Assembly (NCBI GenBank): GCA_030159075.1
Contig: BROG01000537.1
Coordinates: forward strand, 62,001-126,000
Length of the DNA stretch: 64,000 bases
From: Atrina japonica
Lineage: Eukaryota; Mollusca; Bivalvia; Pterioida; Pinnidae
Direction of reading: 5' to 3'
Shown here one piece after another: positions 36,254-48,322 of this stretch. The number at the start of each line of letters is the position of its first letter. Position 1 is the first letter of the stretch. The notes beneath the pieces were generated by a model. It searched no databases, had not been told where the DNA came from, and saw only the letters and a program-made list of their open reading frames with translations. The position numbers and the translations under genes are program-made.

Positions 36254-37105
36254 ATTTTGAAAAGTATAATAGATAAAGAGAAAGTGAAAGAAGCAAAAAT
36301 GTTCAGTATGCAAAGATCTACAAGAAAGTTAACAGGGCCAAAATTGTCAGGTCAACGCCTATCGGAGTTATCTCCCTTTTAAATGGATTTCTCATGTTTT
36401 GGGCAGTTTTATCTTATTATTGATAAATATTATCAGGTCGCATCTTATGGGAGTTATTTCCCCTTTTATTACAAAATTTGAGACATTTTTTACTTCTTCT
36501 TAAGAACCAGTGGGCTGTTTTTAACCAAGCTTGGCATGTATCATCCCCATGTGAAGTAGCATAAACTTTGTGAATGAAAAGGGGTCCCTAAAAGGACCAA
36601 AACTTGGTATATCTTTAAAAAAAAATTCTCATGAACCAGTGATAATATTACTTTCAAATTTTGTATGCATGATTATACAGTCACTATCTACATTGTTTGC
36701 AAAGGAAATGTCAATAAATGGTCCACAAGGAGGCTTTTGAATAACATAGTGTACAATTGTATACAAATGGCTTAGTAAACTGTGACTTGAATTAATTATC
36801 TAAGGATCATTTTGACAAACTTTCAAGGTCATGGGGTCAAAGGTTATGGTCAGACACCTAAGTATACAAAGTATAAGTTTTTTGTAAAATTTTAGACATT
36901 TTTGACTTCTTCTCAAGAAACAGTAGACTGATTTTAACCAAACTTGAATCGAAAATTTTCTCAGGTGACGTTAAAGCCCATTGGGCCTCTTGTTGTTTCA
37001 GTCCATGTGGGCAAAGTACTGCAGCTACAGCCATGAAACTTTACATGCACATTGTTAAGGAGGGATGCTGGTTGCTGTGGCGTAATTTTGACCCAAATTA
37101 TAACA
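36254..37105. repeat. aggtcacctgagcc-family repeat, right part after LINE
   Basis: It continues the unit interrupted at 29747: 'agagaaagtgaaagaagcaa', 'gagttatctcccttttaaat', 'agaaccagtgggctgttttt' and 'ggggtcaaaggttatggtca', ending 'tcaggtgacgttaaagccca' and 'ttgggcctcttgttg' at about 36996. It is followed by 'gggatgctggttgctgtggc' at about 37060. Confidence 0.82.
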
Positions 37106-37242
37106 AGCATAAAACAGGCAAGCTATATGGTCTGCCTTCGCTGCCAACTATTTTTAAATGGTGAATAATTCTCTGATTTTGATATATGTACCTCTAGATA
37201 ATTGTTGTCAAAGTTGACATACATTTTGTTGATCCTATACAG

Positions 37243-37312
37243 GTGGAACTTAGTCCTGGTCTTGTGCAATTTATAGTGGAAGACTTTCTACCAACAAGCT
37301 GGAGAACGTTAG
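37243..37312 (+). CDS. RPAP1: RPAP1 exon 12 (70 bp)
   Basis: The acceptor is atacag and the donor gtatgt. It starts in phase 0 with VELSPGLVQF and then IVEDFLPTSW, matching the conserved vertebrate IVREFLPTSW. It ends after one base. It follows a 9.4-kb intron carrying the LINE. It is too short to be found by ORF length alone. Confidence 0.95.
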
Positions 37313-37499
37313 GTATGTACACAGCACAGCACACAAATCATTAACAATTCTGTTTATTTTATTCTGTTAAAATCTCGTAATCTCATAATTTTCAATGTCA
37401 CCAGCTCATTTCACAAAGATAAATATTAAAAAATAAAATTGTCACATGCGCAAACATTATGCTTGTACCATTCGTCCTAGTGAGAGCTTTCTTAAACAT

Positions 37500-37985
37500 T
37501 TGAGGCTACTTTCAATTACAGATCTACAGGTCCAGAAAGTAAATTAACTCTCGATTTCTCGAAAACATCGAAACCTCAAAGTTTTTGAAACCTGGAAGTT
37601 GATTTGAAGTCCCAATTTGTATATTCCTTTATATTTGACTCTCGAAACCTCAAAGATGGAATAATTATTGTTGAATTCATAAAAACCAATGCCGTAAGCC
37701 AAAACAACAATGGTATCCTTACCCAGAAGATTAAACAAAAGACGTTTTGATAAGCGGGTGACAAGTAAGCTCTGACCTAATCAAGTAGTGATTAACAGAA
37801 TTGTTAATTAATCAATGGTTCTTCAGTGACATGTTCACTGACAATGGTCAACTTAACACTAGCTAAATTTTGGATGTACGGACATACTGTAACAGTAATC
37901 GATCATCCAGACAACGAAGTTTCCGGACACTTTATGTGTCTCCCACTCAGTCCAGGTAATCAGTGTTAGACTGTATATATATGTG
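37500..37985. repeat. possible TIR-transposon fragment (tctcgaaaacatcgaaacct)
   Basis: 'actctcgatttctcgaaaac' and 'atttgactctcgaaacctca' look like terminal repeats of mariner/pogo-type elements. A second end-like piece near 37890 reads 'acagtaatcgatcatccaga'. Boundaries and family are unsure. Confidence 0.35.
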
Positions 37986-38013
37986 TATATGAAAGGTTTC
38001 TGAATATTTACAG

Positions 38014-38117
38014 ATGAAAATCAGCCTCTTTCTGATTTGTATGGAATCCCTGTGTCTGCTGCTTTAAAACTGATGAGGATTCTGGCACAGTCTGGTAAAA
38101 ATATGGCGGCCATGTTG
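38014..38117 (+). CDS. RPAP1: RPAP1 exon 13 (104 bp)
   Basis: The acceptor is tttacag and the donor gtaaat. After the split Asp it reads LSDLYGIPVSAALKLMRILA and then QSGKNMAAML, matching vertebrate SLYKVPCATAMKLLRVLA and SAGRNIAARL. It ends in phase 0 and joins LSKYHMQSRL of exon 14. Confidence 0.96.
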
Positions 38118-38565
38118 GTAAATATATGAAATTGAATTAAACCCCAAATTTTGAAAGATTCAAGTAGTTTGTGTATTGTTCTTCAAGGCAAAATAAAACT
38201 AATGAAATGCAGTTAGCTCTGCATGTGTGTGTTTGGTTGATGTGCACAGGTGCAGAGCATTGATGTACAGTTGTGTTATACATAAACTTATTTTTTAATT
38301 TTCAATAAAGCAGAGCACAGACTCCACTTGACCAAAATACTTCATACTGTCATGCCTGTTCCACTTGACCAAAATACTTCATACTGTCATGTCTGTTCAA
38401 TTCAAATTGATTATTCTCAAACACCTGATAGGCCAGCTCTCAGCTGATTTGTTGTGTTTATCATTCTTGAGTAAGGGTAAGAAAATTAAAAATTTCATCA
38501 CCCCTGGGGCAAGGATTTTTTAAATGGGACTCGTATGATCAGTTATGCTCTTTCAGCCTATTGTT
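38118..38565. other. intron sequence with a 38-bp direct duplication
   Basis: Two copies of 'ccacttgaccaaaatacttc' plus 'atactgtcatg' lie at about 38320-38396. Otherwise nothing recognised. Confidence 0.7.
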
Positions 38566-38569
38566 TATT

Positions 38570-39420
38570 AGCTCACCTTAGTCGAAGGCTGTAGTGAACT
38601 ATTCTGATCAGTCATTGTCTGGCACGGATTTTGACAAAAATTTACAGGAAGTAAGTACTCAAGGTCCTCTACCAAGATTTTTAGGCAGATGGGCTGAGGG
38701 GTGCATCCAGGGTTTGACAAAATAGGCTCCAGAGGTTACCCCTCTTTAAAAAACTTGTCTCCTAGAAGCAGTGCATGTATTGAAAAATGGATTGGATCTG
38801 AGTGATCTGCATGGATGTATGATTCAAGTTTGTGGTTTTTATAGAAATCAACTAATTTAATTTATTTGATTTTTTGACACATTCTTGATGTCTTTTCAGA
38901 CTTTGTCATTTTCATTCTTTTTTGCATGATTTCTATGAATATCTTCTTTATATTCACTATGATACATTCGTTTAATGTATTTTACTTGTAATTAGATAAG
39001 GAAATGTTTTTGTGCAAAATTTTACCAAAATCTTATATTTTTAAATTATTTATGAATATATTCTGAATTTATTTTTATCAGCTTGTTTTCAAAACCGCTC
39101 AAGGGATATTGATGAAACTTTACCGGAAGCAAGAACTCAAGGTCCTCTCTCAAGTTTTTGTTTTGTTTTGGTTTTTTTTGGTTTTTTTGTCACTTGAGCT
39201 TCAGGGTGGATCCATGGTTGGGCAAAATATACGCCAGAGGATACCCCTCTTTGAAAATCTCCTCCCCCAAAATCTCTGCAATTATTGAAAAGCAGATTGT
39301 ATCTGATGTATATGAATGTATGATTCACATTTGTTTTTTTATAAAAATTTGATAAGTAATTTCTGATGTGTTTATGGCATCTTTTCAGACTTCATCATTT
39401 TCATTCATTTTAGTCTCACC
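38570..39420. repeat. agctcacctg-family dispersed repeat
   Basis: It starts 'tagctcaccttagtcgaagg' at about 38570, with two internal units carrying 'ggaagtaagtactcaaggtc', 'gagtgatctgcatggatgta' and 'attttcattc'. Same family as 685-2258 and 25100. Confidence 0.8.
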
Positions 39421-39886
39421 GTGACAAAGTTGCGGAAGCAAGACAAAGGCGTTGCTTTTCTGATGGCGACAGCATCAAACTTTGCATTTAGCTCCTTTGT
39501 TAAGATTTTGTTACAGGCTTGCTGTTCAGTTTATATTGGTGATATTTGGCCTGAATGTTCCTTGGGGGTCTGGCATTGATGTTGTAAAGTTTATTTTGGA
39601 ATATCTTTTATTTTGTTTTAATTTTGAACATTTTTTAACATAATGTTATATTTGGTGAAAACTACGTGAGAAACCCAAGTTTTGGAATTTTTCAATTGCA
39701 TTTGATTAAGTCAACCTTACTATTTGTATATGAATACCACACTGGACCTGACCTTGTTCACAAAATATATAGGAATGTAAAATTATTTATGCCTGTGCTT
39801 AGCTCTTATTTGTTATTGTACATCAAGTACAGGTAGTAAAAATAGAAACAAATTGAGATAAGTTTTTTGGTAAACAAAGCTAATGC
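39421..39886. other. intron sequence, nothing recognised
   Basis: Includes 'agtctcaccgtgacaaagtt' and later AT-rich sequence; no exon or defined repeat. Confidence 0.5.
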
Positions 39887-39887
39887 C

Positions 39888-40512
39888 ACCTTGATACAAA
39901 CTGAAAATATCCTGTCTTGTACTATAGTTGGTTGTTCAGTTATATCCTATTTTATGTTGCTGGCCTTGTCTGTCTTGTACTGTTGGTTGTTCAGTTATAT
40001 CCTATTTTATGTTTGGTTGTTCAGTTATATCCTATTTTATGTTGCTGGCCCTGTCTGTCTTGTACTATAGTTGGGTGTTCAGTTATATCCTAATGTTATG
40101 GTCCTGTCTGTCTTGTACTATGTTGGTTTGTTCAGTTATATCCTGGCCTTGTTGCTGGCCCTGTCTGTCTTGTACTATAGTTGGTTGTTCAGTTATATCC
40201 TATTTTATGTTGCTGGCCCTGTCTGTCTTGTACTATAGTTGGTTGTTCAGTTATATCCTATTTTATGTTGCTGGCCCTGTCTGTCTTGTACTATAGTTGG
40301 TTGTTCAGTTATATCCTATTTTATGTTGCTGGCCCTGTCTGTCTTGTACTATATTTGTTTGTTCAATTATATCCTATTTTATGTTGCTGGCCCTGTGTGT
40401 TGCTATAGCTGGTTGTTCAGTTATATCCTATTTTATGTTGCTGGCCCTGTCTGTCTTGTACTATATTTGTTTGTTCAATTATATCCTATTTTATGTTGCT
40501 GGCCCTGTGGGC
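39888..40512. repeat. 58-bp tandem array (ttggttgttcagttatatcc)
   Basis: The unit contains 'ttggttgttcagttatatcc', 'tattttatgttgctggccct' and 'gtctgtcttgtactatag'. Copies start 58 bp apart (40181, 40239, 40297). About ten copies, some truncated. Open frames here are not genes. Confidence 0.95.
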
Positions 40513-40541
40513 CAGTTATGAGAAGACATTAAATTCAAGCA

Positions 40542-40543
<2 letters not shown>

Positions 40544-40593
<50 letters not shown>

Positions 40594-40612
40594 ATATATA
40601 TATGCATATATA
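40544..40612. repeat. (TA)n microsatellite
   Basis: TA run with minor interruption beside the 58-bp array. Confidence 0.95.
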
Positions 40613-40723
40613 CAGTGCAACTTCCGAATACTGATCATCGTTCGGACTGTTAAATTTGTCCGGTTTTCGGATTCAAATTTGAAAAATTTGAATGGAAAAT
40701 ATATATATAAATATATGTATATA

Positions 40724-40897
40724 CAGTGAAACTTGTATATAAAGACCCTGTTACGGACACAAACAAAACCAATTTTTTAGGCAGGTGGTCTTTATATAGA
40801 GGTTGATTTGTACACAAATGGTACTTTTGGGGACAGCAAAAAACTTCATGACCAGGTAATCTTTATACACAGGTGGTCACTATAGCAAGTTTTGCTG
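40724..40897. mobile_element. 174-bp MITE, TA target site
   Basis: Left end 'cagtgaaacttgtatataaa'; the right end read backwards is 'cagcaaaacttgctatagtg'. TA on both sides (40722-40723, 40898-40899). 'gtggtctttatatagaggtt' in the middle. Non-autonomous. A diverged end of the same type is at about 49952-50060. Confidence 0.8.
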
Positions 40898-40952
40898 TAT
40901 ATACATATATGGACCAATACTAACACTAACTTAACTGTCATCTGCTATACAG

Positions 40953-41011
40953 CTCTCCAAGTATCATATGCAGTCAAGACTTCTCCGATACCTGGTGGAG
41001 GAGAATTACAG
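40953..41011 (+). CDS. RPAP1: RPAP1 exon 14 (59 bp)
   Basis: The acceptor is tatacag and the donor gtaata. LSKYHMQSRLLRYLVEENY follows vertebrate LSSFDLRSRLCRIIAEAPQ. Two bases are left over for a split Arg codon finished in exon 15. The acceptor lies about 55 bp after the right end of a 174-bp TIR element. Confidence 0.94.
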
Positions 41012-41725
41012 GTAATACAAATGAGATCCCTTTTAATATACATCTTATATTTGCCCAAATAAATGCTTATTAAATTGCATTTTAAGTACTGAACTATTAG
41101 TCAAAATATAAAATATATCTGGTTCTCAAGTAATCCCTTGACTCTGAATTTCCGTGTTATCTATATTGCTGTGTAACCAAATAATGGAATAACTGCCTAG
41201 TCATATTTTAGAAAGAAAAATAAATTCCTTCCTTATGATACCAGGGATTTTCCTAGACCATTTTGGGGTACAGTTATAGGACCTATTTCCAATGGGAAAA
41301 TTGTTTATATTTTCCAAGTAAGTATGCAAAATTTCCCAATTTCAAAATTAAAGAACATATTTTCCCCTAAATTCAAACTTCAGACGTACAATTTAGGAGG
41401 TAGGGAAATATGTGAATACAACTGAATTTAACATATTGGTAGGCAGTTGAATATAAAGTTACATCATTAAAGTTTTATACCTTCGTCAGTTCTAATTGAT
41501 CAAAGGCCCAAATAGGACACATTAAAGAATGAAGTATCCATACCTGAAAAAGTCATTGTCAGTCAGAGTTACGTAGGTCAGTAATCCATAAGAAAATGAA
41601 AACTTTCCCATATGAGATTGAAAATAAAAACATGAAATAAAAAACCCACCTACCTTACCAATTTTTCAAAATCAGTCAATTGAGAACCAGGTAATTTTTA
41701 GATGGCTTTAAATGTATAGTCAGTT
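41012..41725. other. intron sequence, nothing recognised
   Basis: No repeat or exon defined between exon 14 and the 25-bp array. Confidence 0.5.
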
Positions 41726-41727
41726 GT

Positions 41728-42502
41728 ATGTCTCATGATCTTACTATCTGTTATATCTCATGATCTTACTATCTGTTATATCTCATGATCTTACTATCTG
41801 TTATATCTCATGATCTTACTATCTGTTATATCTCATGATCTTACTATCTGTTATATCTCATGATCTTACTATCTGTTATATCTCATGATCTTACTATCTG
41901 TTATATCTCATGATCTTACTATCTGTTATATCTCATGATATCTGTTTATCTATCTTACTATCTGTTATATCTCACGATCTTACTATCTGTTATATCTCAC
42001 GATCTTACTATCTGTTATATCTCACGATCTTACTATCTGTTATATCTCACGATCTTACTATCTGTTATATCTCACGATCTTACTATCTGTTATCTGTCAT
42101 ATCTCACGATCTTACTATCTGTTCATATCTCTCACGATCTTACTATCTGTCATATCTCACGATCTTACTATCTGTCATATCTCACGATCTTACTATCTGT
42201 CATATCTCACGATCTTACTATCTGTCATATCTCACGATCTTACTATCTGTCATATCTCACGATCTTACTATCTGTCATATCTCACGATCTTACTATCTGT
42301 CATATGATCTTACTATCTGTCATATCTCACGATCTTACTATCTGTTATATTTCATGATCTTACTATCTGTCATATCTCATGATCTTACTATCTGTTATAT
42401 CTCATGATCTTACTAACTGTTATATTTCATGTTCTTACTATCTGTTATATCTCATGATCTTACTATCTGTTATATCTCATGTTCTTACTATCTATTATAT
42501 GT
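41728..42502. repeat. 25-bp tandem array (tctcatgatcttactatctg)
   Basis: About 30 copies of 'tctcatgatcttactatctg' plus 'ttata'. The first block has catgatc, the middle block cacgatc and the last block catgatc again, showing block-wise homogenisation. It ends about 30 bp before exon 15. Confidence 0.95.
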
Positions 42503-42532
42503 CAATGTTTTGTTGTTGTTTTTTTTTTTAAG

Positions 42533-42634
42533 AAATTTACAGCTGCCAGACATAGAGGCTTTAAAACTTCAGGTTGAGAGTTTTCGGTTATGGAGAGTTT
42601 TCCTTTGTTATGGATTAGCAGTCGATCTCTTTAT
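42533..42634 (+). CDS. RPAP1: RPAP1 exon 15 (102 bp)
   Basis: The acceptor follows a long T tract (tttttttttaag) and the donor is gtgagt. It reads LQLPDIEALKLQVESFRLWR and then VFLCYGLAVDLF, aligning with vertebrate LALPPEEAEMLSTEALRLWA and VAASYGQGGYLY. It begins with one base and ends with two bases of split codons. A 25-bp satellite ends about 30 bp before it. Confidence 0.95.
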
Positions 42635-43105
42635 GTGAGTTTTAAATGTTTTTGTAGACAATACTCCTGCAGGGATTTACCAGACACTGGATCCTTTATG
42701 TATTACACCATAAAAATGAATGTTGACTCTTAGATAAAGTGGACATTTGTCAGTGAGGACCCACTGTTCACTTAATTTAGTTCATATCGGTTTATATTTT
42801 TATGAACTAAAACATGTGTGCTAACACTGAGATGAGTCAATTTGACCTAATGTTGTAGTGTGTAAACAGGAGGTATAGTTTATCTTAAAGACAGCAAATA
42901 TATTGACAGTTATGATAATCATAGCAAAATAACAAAATTGAATATACCTTTGTGAACTGGTATAGCATGTAAATGATAGAACATTGTTTTTTATTTCATT
43001 TATTTATTTTACTGCATATATTGATCATTCCAAAGTACCTCAGATTATTTAAATGGAATTCTTATAGCAACTGTATAAAGCACATTTAGAATAATGTCAC
43101 CTTAG
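42635..43105. other. intron sequence, nothing recognised
   Basis: No repeat or exon recognised after exon 15. Confidence 0.5.
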
Positions 43106-43108
43106 GTT

Positions 43109-43215
43109 TGATGATTAAGAATACTGTTTTAAGTTGATGATTAAGAATACTGTTTTAAGTTGATGATTAAGAATACTGTTTTAAGTTGATGATTAAGAAT
43201 ACTGTTTTAAGTTGA
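43109..43215. repeat. 26-bp tandem repeat, 4 copies
   Basis: 'gatgattaagaatactgttt' plus 'taagtt', copies at 43110 and 43136 onward. Confidence 0.93.
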
Positions 43216-43366
43216 TGTAGTTATGTAAAAGTCATCAAGTAATTACCAAAAACTGATGGATTGATGCCTGATGCACAGAAGCACAAGTTGACTTTATGTT
43301 TTTGTTGAAATTTTGCCATGCTAGGGGGTATTGGTGCTCAACATACATGTCCTGTTTTCTCCCCAG

Positions 43367-43528
43367 AGATTTGTATCCAAGTCTGCTGAATAGGTTAAAC
43401 ATGATAAAGATTGATAAAGGTTTGACTGATGGTGAACGTGAAATGTTGATAGCTATGGTGGGAGTACTTGAAACAGCAGTTCAGGTGGCCTCAAGCTGTG
43501 ATGGACATAGAACAAGATTTAACAGGAG
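43367..43528 (+). CDS. RPAP1: RPAP1 exon 16 (162 bp)
   Basis: The acceptor is tccccag and the donor gtaatt. After the split codon it reads DLYPSLLNRLNMIK (vertebrate ELYPVLMRALQVV), then a less conserved helical stretch, REMLIAMVGVLETAVQVA. It leaves two bases for exon 17. The 47-bp satellite begins about 25 bp after the donor. Confidence 0.93.
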
Positions 43529-43554
43529 GTAATTACACAGATGCATAATTATGT

Positions 43555-46500
43555 AAAGTCTGTGACCTTAACATCTCTATTAAAAGTGATATAGTTAGGT
43601 TAATATCTATAACGTCTACATCTCTATTACAAAATGGCACAGTAAGTTAATATCTATAACGTCTACATCTCTATTACACAATGGCACAGTAAGTTAATAT
43701 CTATAACGTCTACATCTCTATTACACAATGGCACAGTAAGTTAATATCTAAAACCTCTACATCTCTATTACACAATGGCACAGTAAGTTAATATCTAAAA
43801 CCTCTACATCTCTATTACACAATGGCACAGTAAGTTAATATCTAAAACCTCTACATCTCTATTACACAATGGCACAGTAAGTTAATATCTAAAACCTCTA
43901 CATCTCTATTACACAATGGCACAGTAAGTTAATATCTAAAACCTCTACATCTCTATTACACAATGGCACTAGTTTACTAAAACCTCTACATCTCTATTAC
44001 ACAATGGCACAGTAAGTTAATATCTATAACCTCTACATCTCTATTACACAATGGCACAGTAAGTTAATATCTAAAACCTCTACATCTCAATCAAACAGTG
44101 GCATATTTAAGGTTATAACTATAACCTCTACATCTCAATTACACAGTGTCACAGTAAGTTAATATCTATAACCTCTACATCTCTATTACACAATGGCACA
44201 GTAAGTTAATATCTAAAACCTCTACATCTCTATTACACAATGACACAGTAAGTTAATATCTAAAACCTTTACATCTCAATCAAACAGTGGCATATTTAAG
44301 GTTATAACTATAACCTCTACATCTCAATTACACAGTGTCACAGTTAAGGTAATATCTATAACCTCTACATCTCAATCAAACTGGCACAGTTAAGGTAATA
44401 TCTATAACCTCTACATCTCAATCAAAATGGCACAGTTAAGGTTATATCTATAACTTCTACATCTCAATTACACAGTGTCACAGTTAAGGTTATATCTATA
44501 ACCTCTACATCTCTATTACACAGTGTCACAGTTAAGGTAATATCTATAACCTCTACATCTCAATTACACAGTGTCACAGTTAAGGTAATATCTATAACCT
44601 CTACATCTCAATCAAACTGGCACAGTTAAGGTTATATCTATAACTTCTACATCTCAATTACACAGTGTCACAGTTAAGGTTATATCTATAACTTCTACAT
44701 CTCAATTACACAGTGTGGCACAGTTAAGATTTATATCTATAACCTCTACATCTCTATTACACAGTGTCACAGTTAAGGTTAATATCTATAACCTCTACAT
44801 CCCAATTACACAGTGTCACAGTTAAGGTTATATCTATAACTTCTACATCTCAATTACACAGTGTCACAGTTAAGGTAATATCTATAACCTCTACATCTCA
44901 ATTACACAGTGTCACAGTTAAGGTAATATCTATAACCTCTACATCTCAATTACACTGTCACAGTTAAGGTAATATCTATAATTCTTCATCTACATCTCAA
45001 TCAAATGGCACAGTAAAGGTTATAACCTCTATAACTCTATTACACAGTCTCGGTCACGTTTTATATCTGTGGCTTCTACATCTCTATTACACAGTTACAT
45101 CCATGTTAACCTATACATCTCAAACATCATAGTGGCACACTGGCAAGTTAGATTATATCTGTAACCTCTACATCTCTATTACACAGTGGCACTGTAAAGT
45201 TAATATCTATAACCTCTACATCTTAAACAAATGGTGGTACAGTTAAGGTTTATATATGTAACCTTTACATCTCAATCAAACAGTGGCACAGTTAAGGTTA
45301 TATCTATAACCTCTACATCTCAATTACACTGTGGCACAGTTAAGTTTATATCTATAACCTCTACATCTCCTACACAGTGGCACAGTTAAGGTTATTTCTA
45401 TAAATTCTTCATCTGTTTTACACAATGGCACAGTAAAGTTAATGTCTATAACCTCTACATCTCTATTACACAGTGGCTCGGTCACGTTTATATCTATAAC
45501 TTCTACATCTCTATTACACAGTTGCACAGTTAATGTTATATCTATAACCTCTACATCTCTATTACACAGTGGCTCGGTCACGTTTATATCTATAACCTCT
45601 ACATCTCTATTACACAGTTGCACAGTTAGATTATATCTATAACCTCTACATCTATTAACCTGTTATTATATCTCTACCTCTTCATCAGTATTACACACTG
45701 GCACTGTAAGATTTATATCTATAACCTCTACATCTCTATTACACAGTGGCTCGGTCACGTTTATATCTATAACTTCTACATCTCTATTACACAGTTGCAC
45801 AGTTAATGTTATATCTATAACCTCTACATCTCTATTACACAGTGGCTCGGTCACGTTTATATCTATAACTTCTACATCTCTATTACACAGTTGCACAGTT
45901 AATGTTATATCTATAACCTCTACATCACTGTTACACACTGGCACAGTTAGATTATATCTATAACCTCTACATTACTGTTACACACTGGCACAGTAAGATT
46001 ATATCTATAACCTCTACATTACTGTTACACAGTGGCACTGTAAGATTATATATATAACCTCTACATTACTGTTACACAGTGGCACTGTAAGATTATATCT
46101 ATAACCTCTTCATCTGTATTACACAGTGGCACTGTTAAGATTATATCTATAACCTCTTCATCTGTATTACACAGTGGCACTGTAAGATTATATATATAAC
46201 CTCTACATTACTGTTACACAGTGGCACTGTAAGATTATATCTATAACCTCTTCATCTGTATTACACACAGTGGCACAGTTAAGATTATATCTATAACCTC
46301 TTCATCTGTATTACACACTGGCACTGTTAAGATTATATCTATAACCTCTTCATCTGTATTACACACTGGCACTGTTAGATTATATCTATAACCTCTTCAT
46401 CTGTATTACACACTGGCACTGTAAGATTATATCTATAACGTCTTCATCTGTATTACACAGTGGCACAGTTAAGATTACATCTATAACCTCTTCATCTGTA

Positions 46501-48322
46501 TTACACACTGGCACTGAAAGATTATATCTATAACCTCTACATCTGTAATACACACTGGCACTGTTAGATTATATCTATAACCTCTTCATCTGTAATACAC
46601 AGTGGCACAGTTAAGATTATATCTATAACCTCTTCATCTGTATTACACACTGGCACTGTAAGATTATATCTATAACCTCTTCGTCTGTAATACACACTGG
46701 CACTGTTAGATTATATCTATAACCTCTTCATCTGTATTACACACTGGCACTGTTAGATTATATCTATAACCTCTTCATCTGTATTACACACTGGCACTGT
46801 AAGATTATATCTATAACCTCTTCATCTGTAATACACACTGGCACTGTTAGATTATATCTATAACCTCTTCATCTGTATTACACACTGGCACTGTAAGATT
46901 ATATCTATAACCTCTTCATCTGTAATACACAGTGGCACAGTTAAGATTATATCTATAACCTCTTCATCTGTATTACACACTGGCACTGTAAGATTATATC
47001 TATAACCTCTTCATCTGTATTACACACTGGCACAGTTAAGATTATATCTATAACCTCTTCATCTGTATTACACACTGGCACTGTTAGATTATATCTATAA
47101 CCTCTTCATCTGTATTACACACTGGCACTGTAAGATTATATCTCTATAACCTCTTCATCTGTAATACACAGTGGCACAGTTAAGATAATATATCTATAAC
47201 CTCTTCATCTGTATTACACACTGGCACTGTAAGATTTTATCTATAACCTCTACATCTCAATTACACAGTGTCACAGTTAAGGTAATATCTATAACCTCTA
47301 CATCTCTATTACACACTGGCACTGTAAGATTATATCTATAACCTCTTCATCTGTCAATTACACAGTGTCACAGTTAAGGTAATATCTATAACCTCTACAT
47401 CTCTATTACACACTGGCACTGTAAGATATATCTATCTCTAATCTGTAATACACATGGCACTGTAAGATTATATCTATAACCTCATCTGGCACACTGGCAC
47501 TGTTAAGATTATATCTTTAACCTCTTCATCTGTATTACACAGTGGCACTGTAAGATTATATCTATAACCTCTTCATCTGTATTACACACTGGCACTGTAA
47601 GATTATATCTATAACCTCTTCATCTGTATTACACACTGGCACTGTTAAGATTATATCTATAACCTCTTCATCTGTATTACACAGTGGCACAGTTAAGATT
47701 ATATCTATAACCTCTTCATCTGTAATACACACTGGCACTGTTAAGATTATATCTATAACCTCTACATCTGTATTACACACTGGCACTGTTAGATTATATC
47801 TATAACCTCTTCATCTGTATTACACACTGGCACTGTTAGATTATATCTATAACCTCTTCATCTGTATTACACACTGGCACTGTAAGATTATATCTATAAC
47901 CTCTTCATCTGTAATACACAGTGGCACAGTTAAGATTATATCTATAACCTCTTCATCTGTATTACACACTGGCACTGTAAGATTATATCTATAACCTCTA
48001 CATCTTTCTACCCACTGGCACTGTAAGATTATATCTATAACCTCTTCATCTGTAATACACACTGGCACTGTAAGATTATATATAACCTCTTCATCTGTAT
48101 TACACACTGGCACTGTTAAGATTATATCTATAACCTCTTCATCTGTATTACACACTGGCACTGTAAGATTATATCTATAACCTCTTCATCTGTATTACAC
48201 ACTGGCACTGTTAAGATTATATCTATAACCTCTGCATTTCTATTACACAGTGGCACAGTTAAGATTATATATAACCTCTTCATCTGTATTACACACTGGC
48301 ACTGTTAGATAATAACTACAGC
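43555..48322. repeat. 4.8-kb satellite of ~47-bp units, array A
   Basis: The unit is 'acctctacatctctattaca' plus 'caatggcacagtaagttaat' plus 'atctata' (47 bp: 43741, 43788). About 100 copies. Zones differ: aagttaat-type (43.6-44.2 kb), aaggtaat-type (44.2-45.4 kb), a ctcggtcacgtt variant (45.45-45.9 kb), and a cttcatctgtattacacact type with aagattatatctat (46-48.3 kb). Minus-strand frames repeating VCNTDEEVIDIILTVP are artefacts. Confidence 0.96.

Noticed and set aside
41910..42407. 165- and 140-codon frames of S/Y/L/I repeats
   Set aside because: Product of the 25-bp tandem array; intronic and low in complexity.
47562..48161. Minus-strand frames repeating VCNTDEEVIDIILTVP
   Set aside because: Translation of satellite array A; no start context, no exon signals, frames break at every indel.
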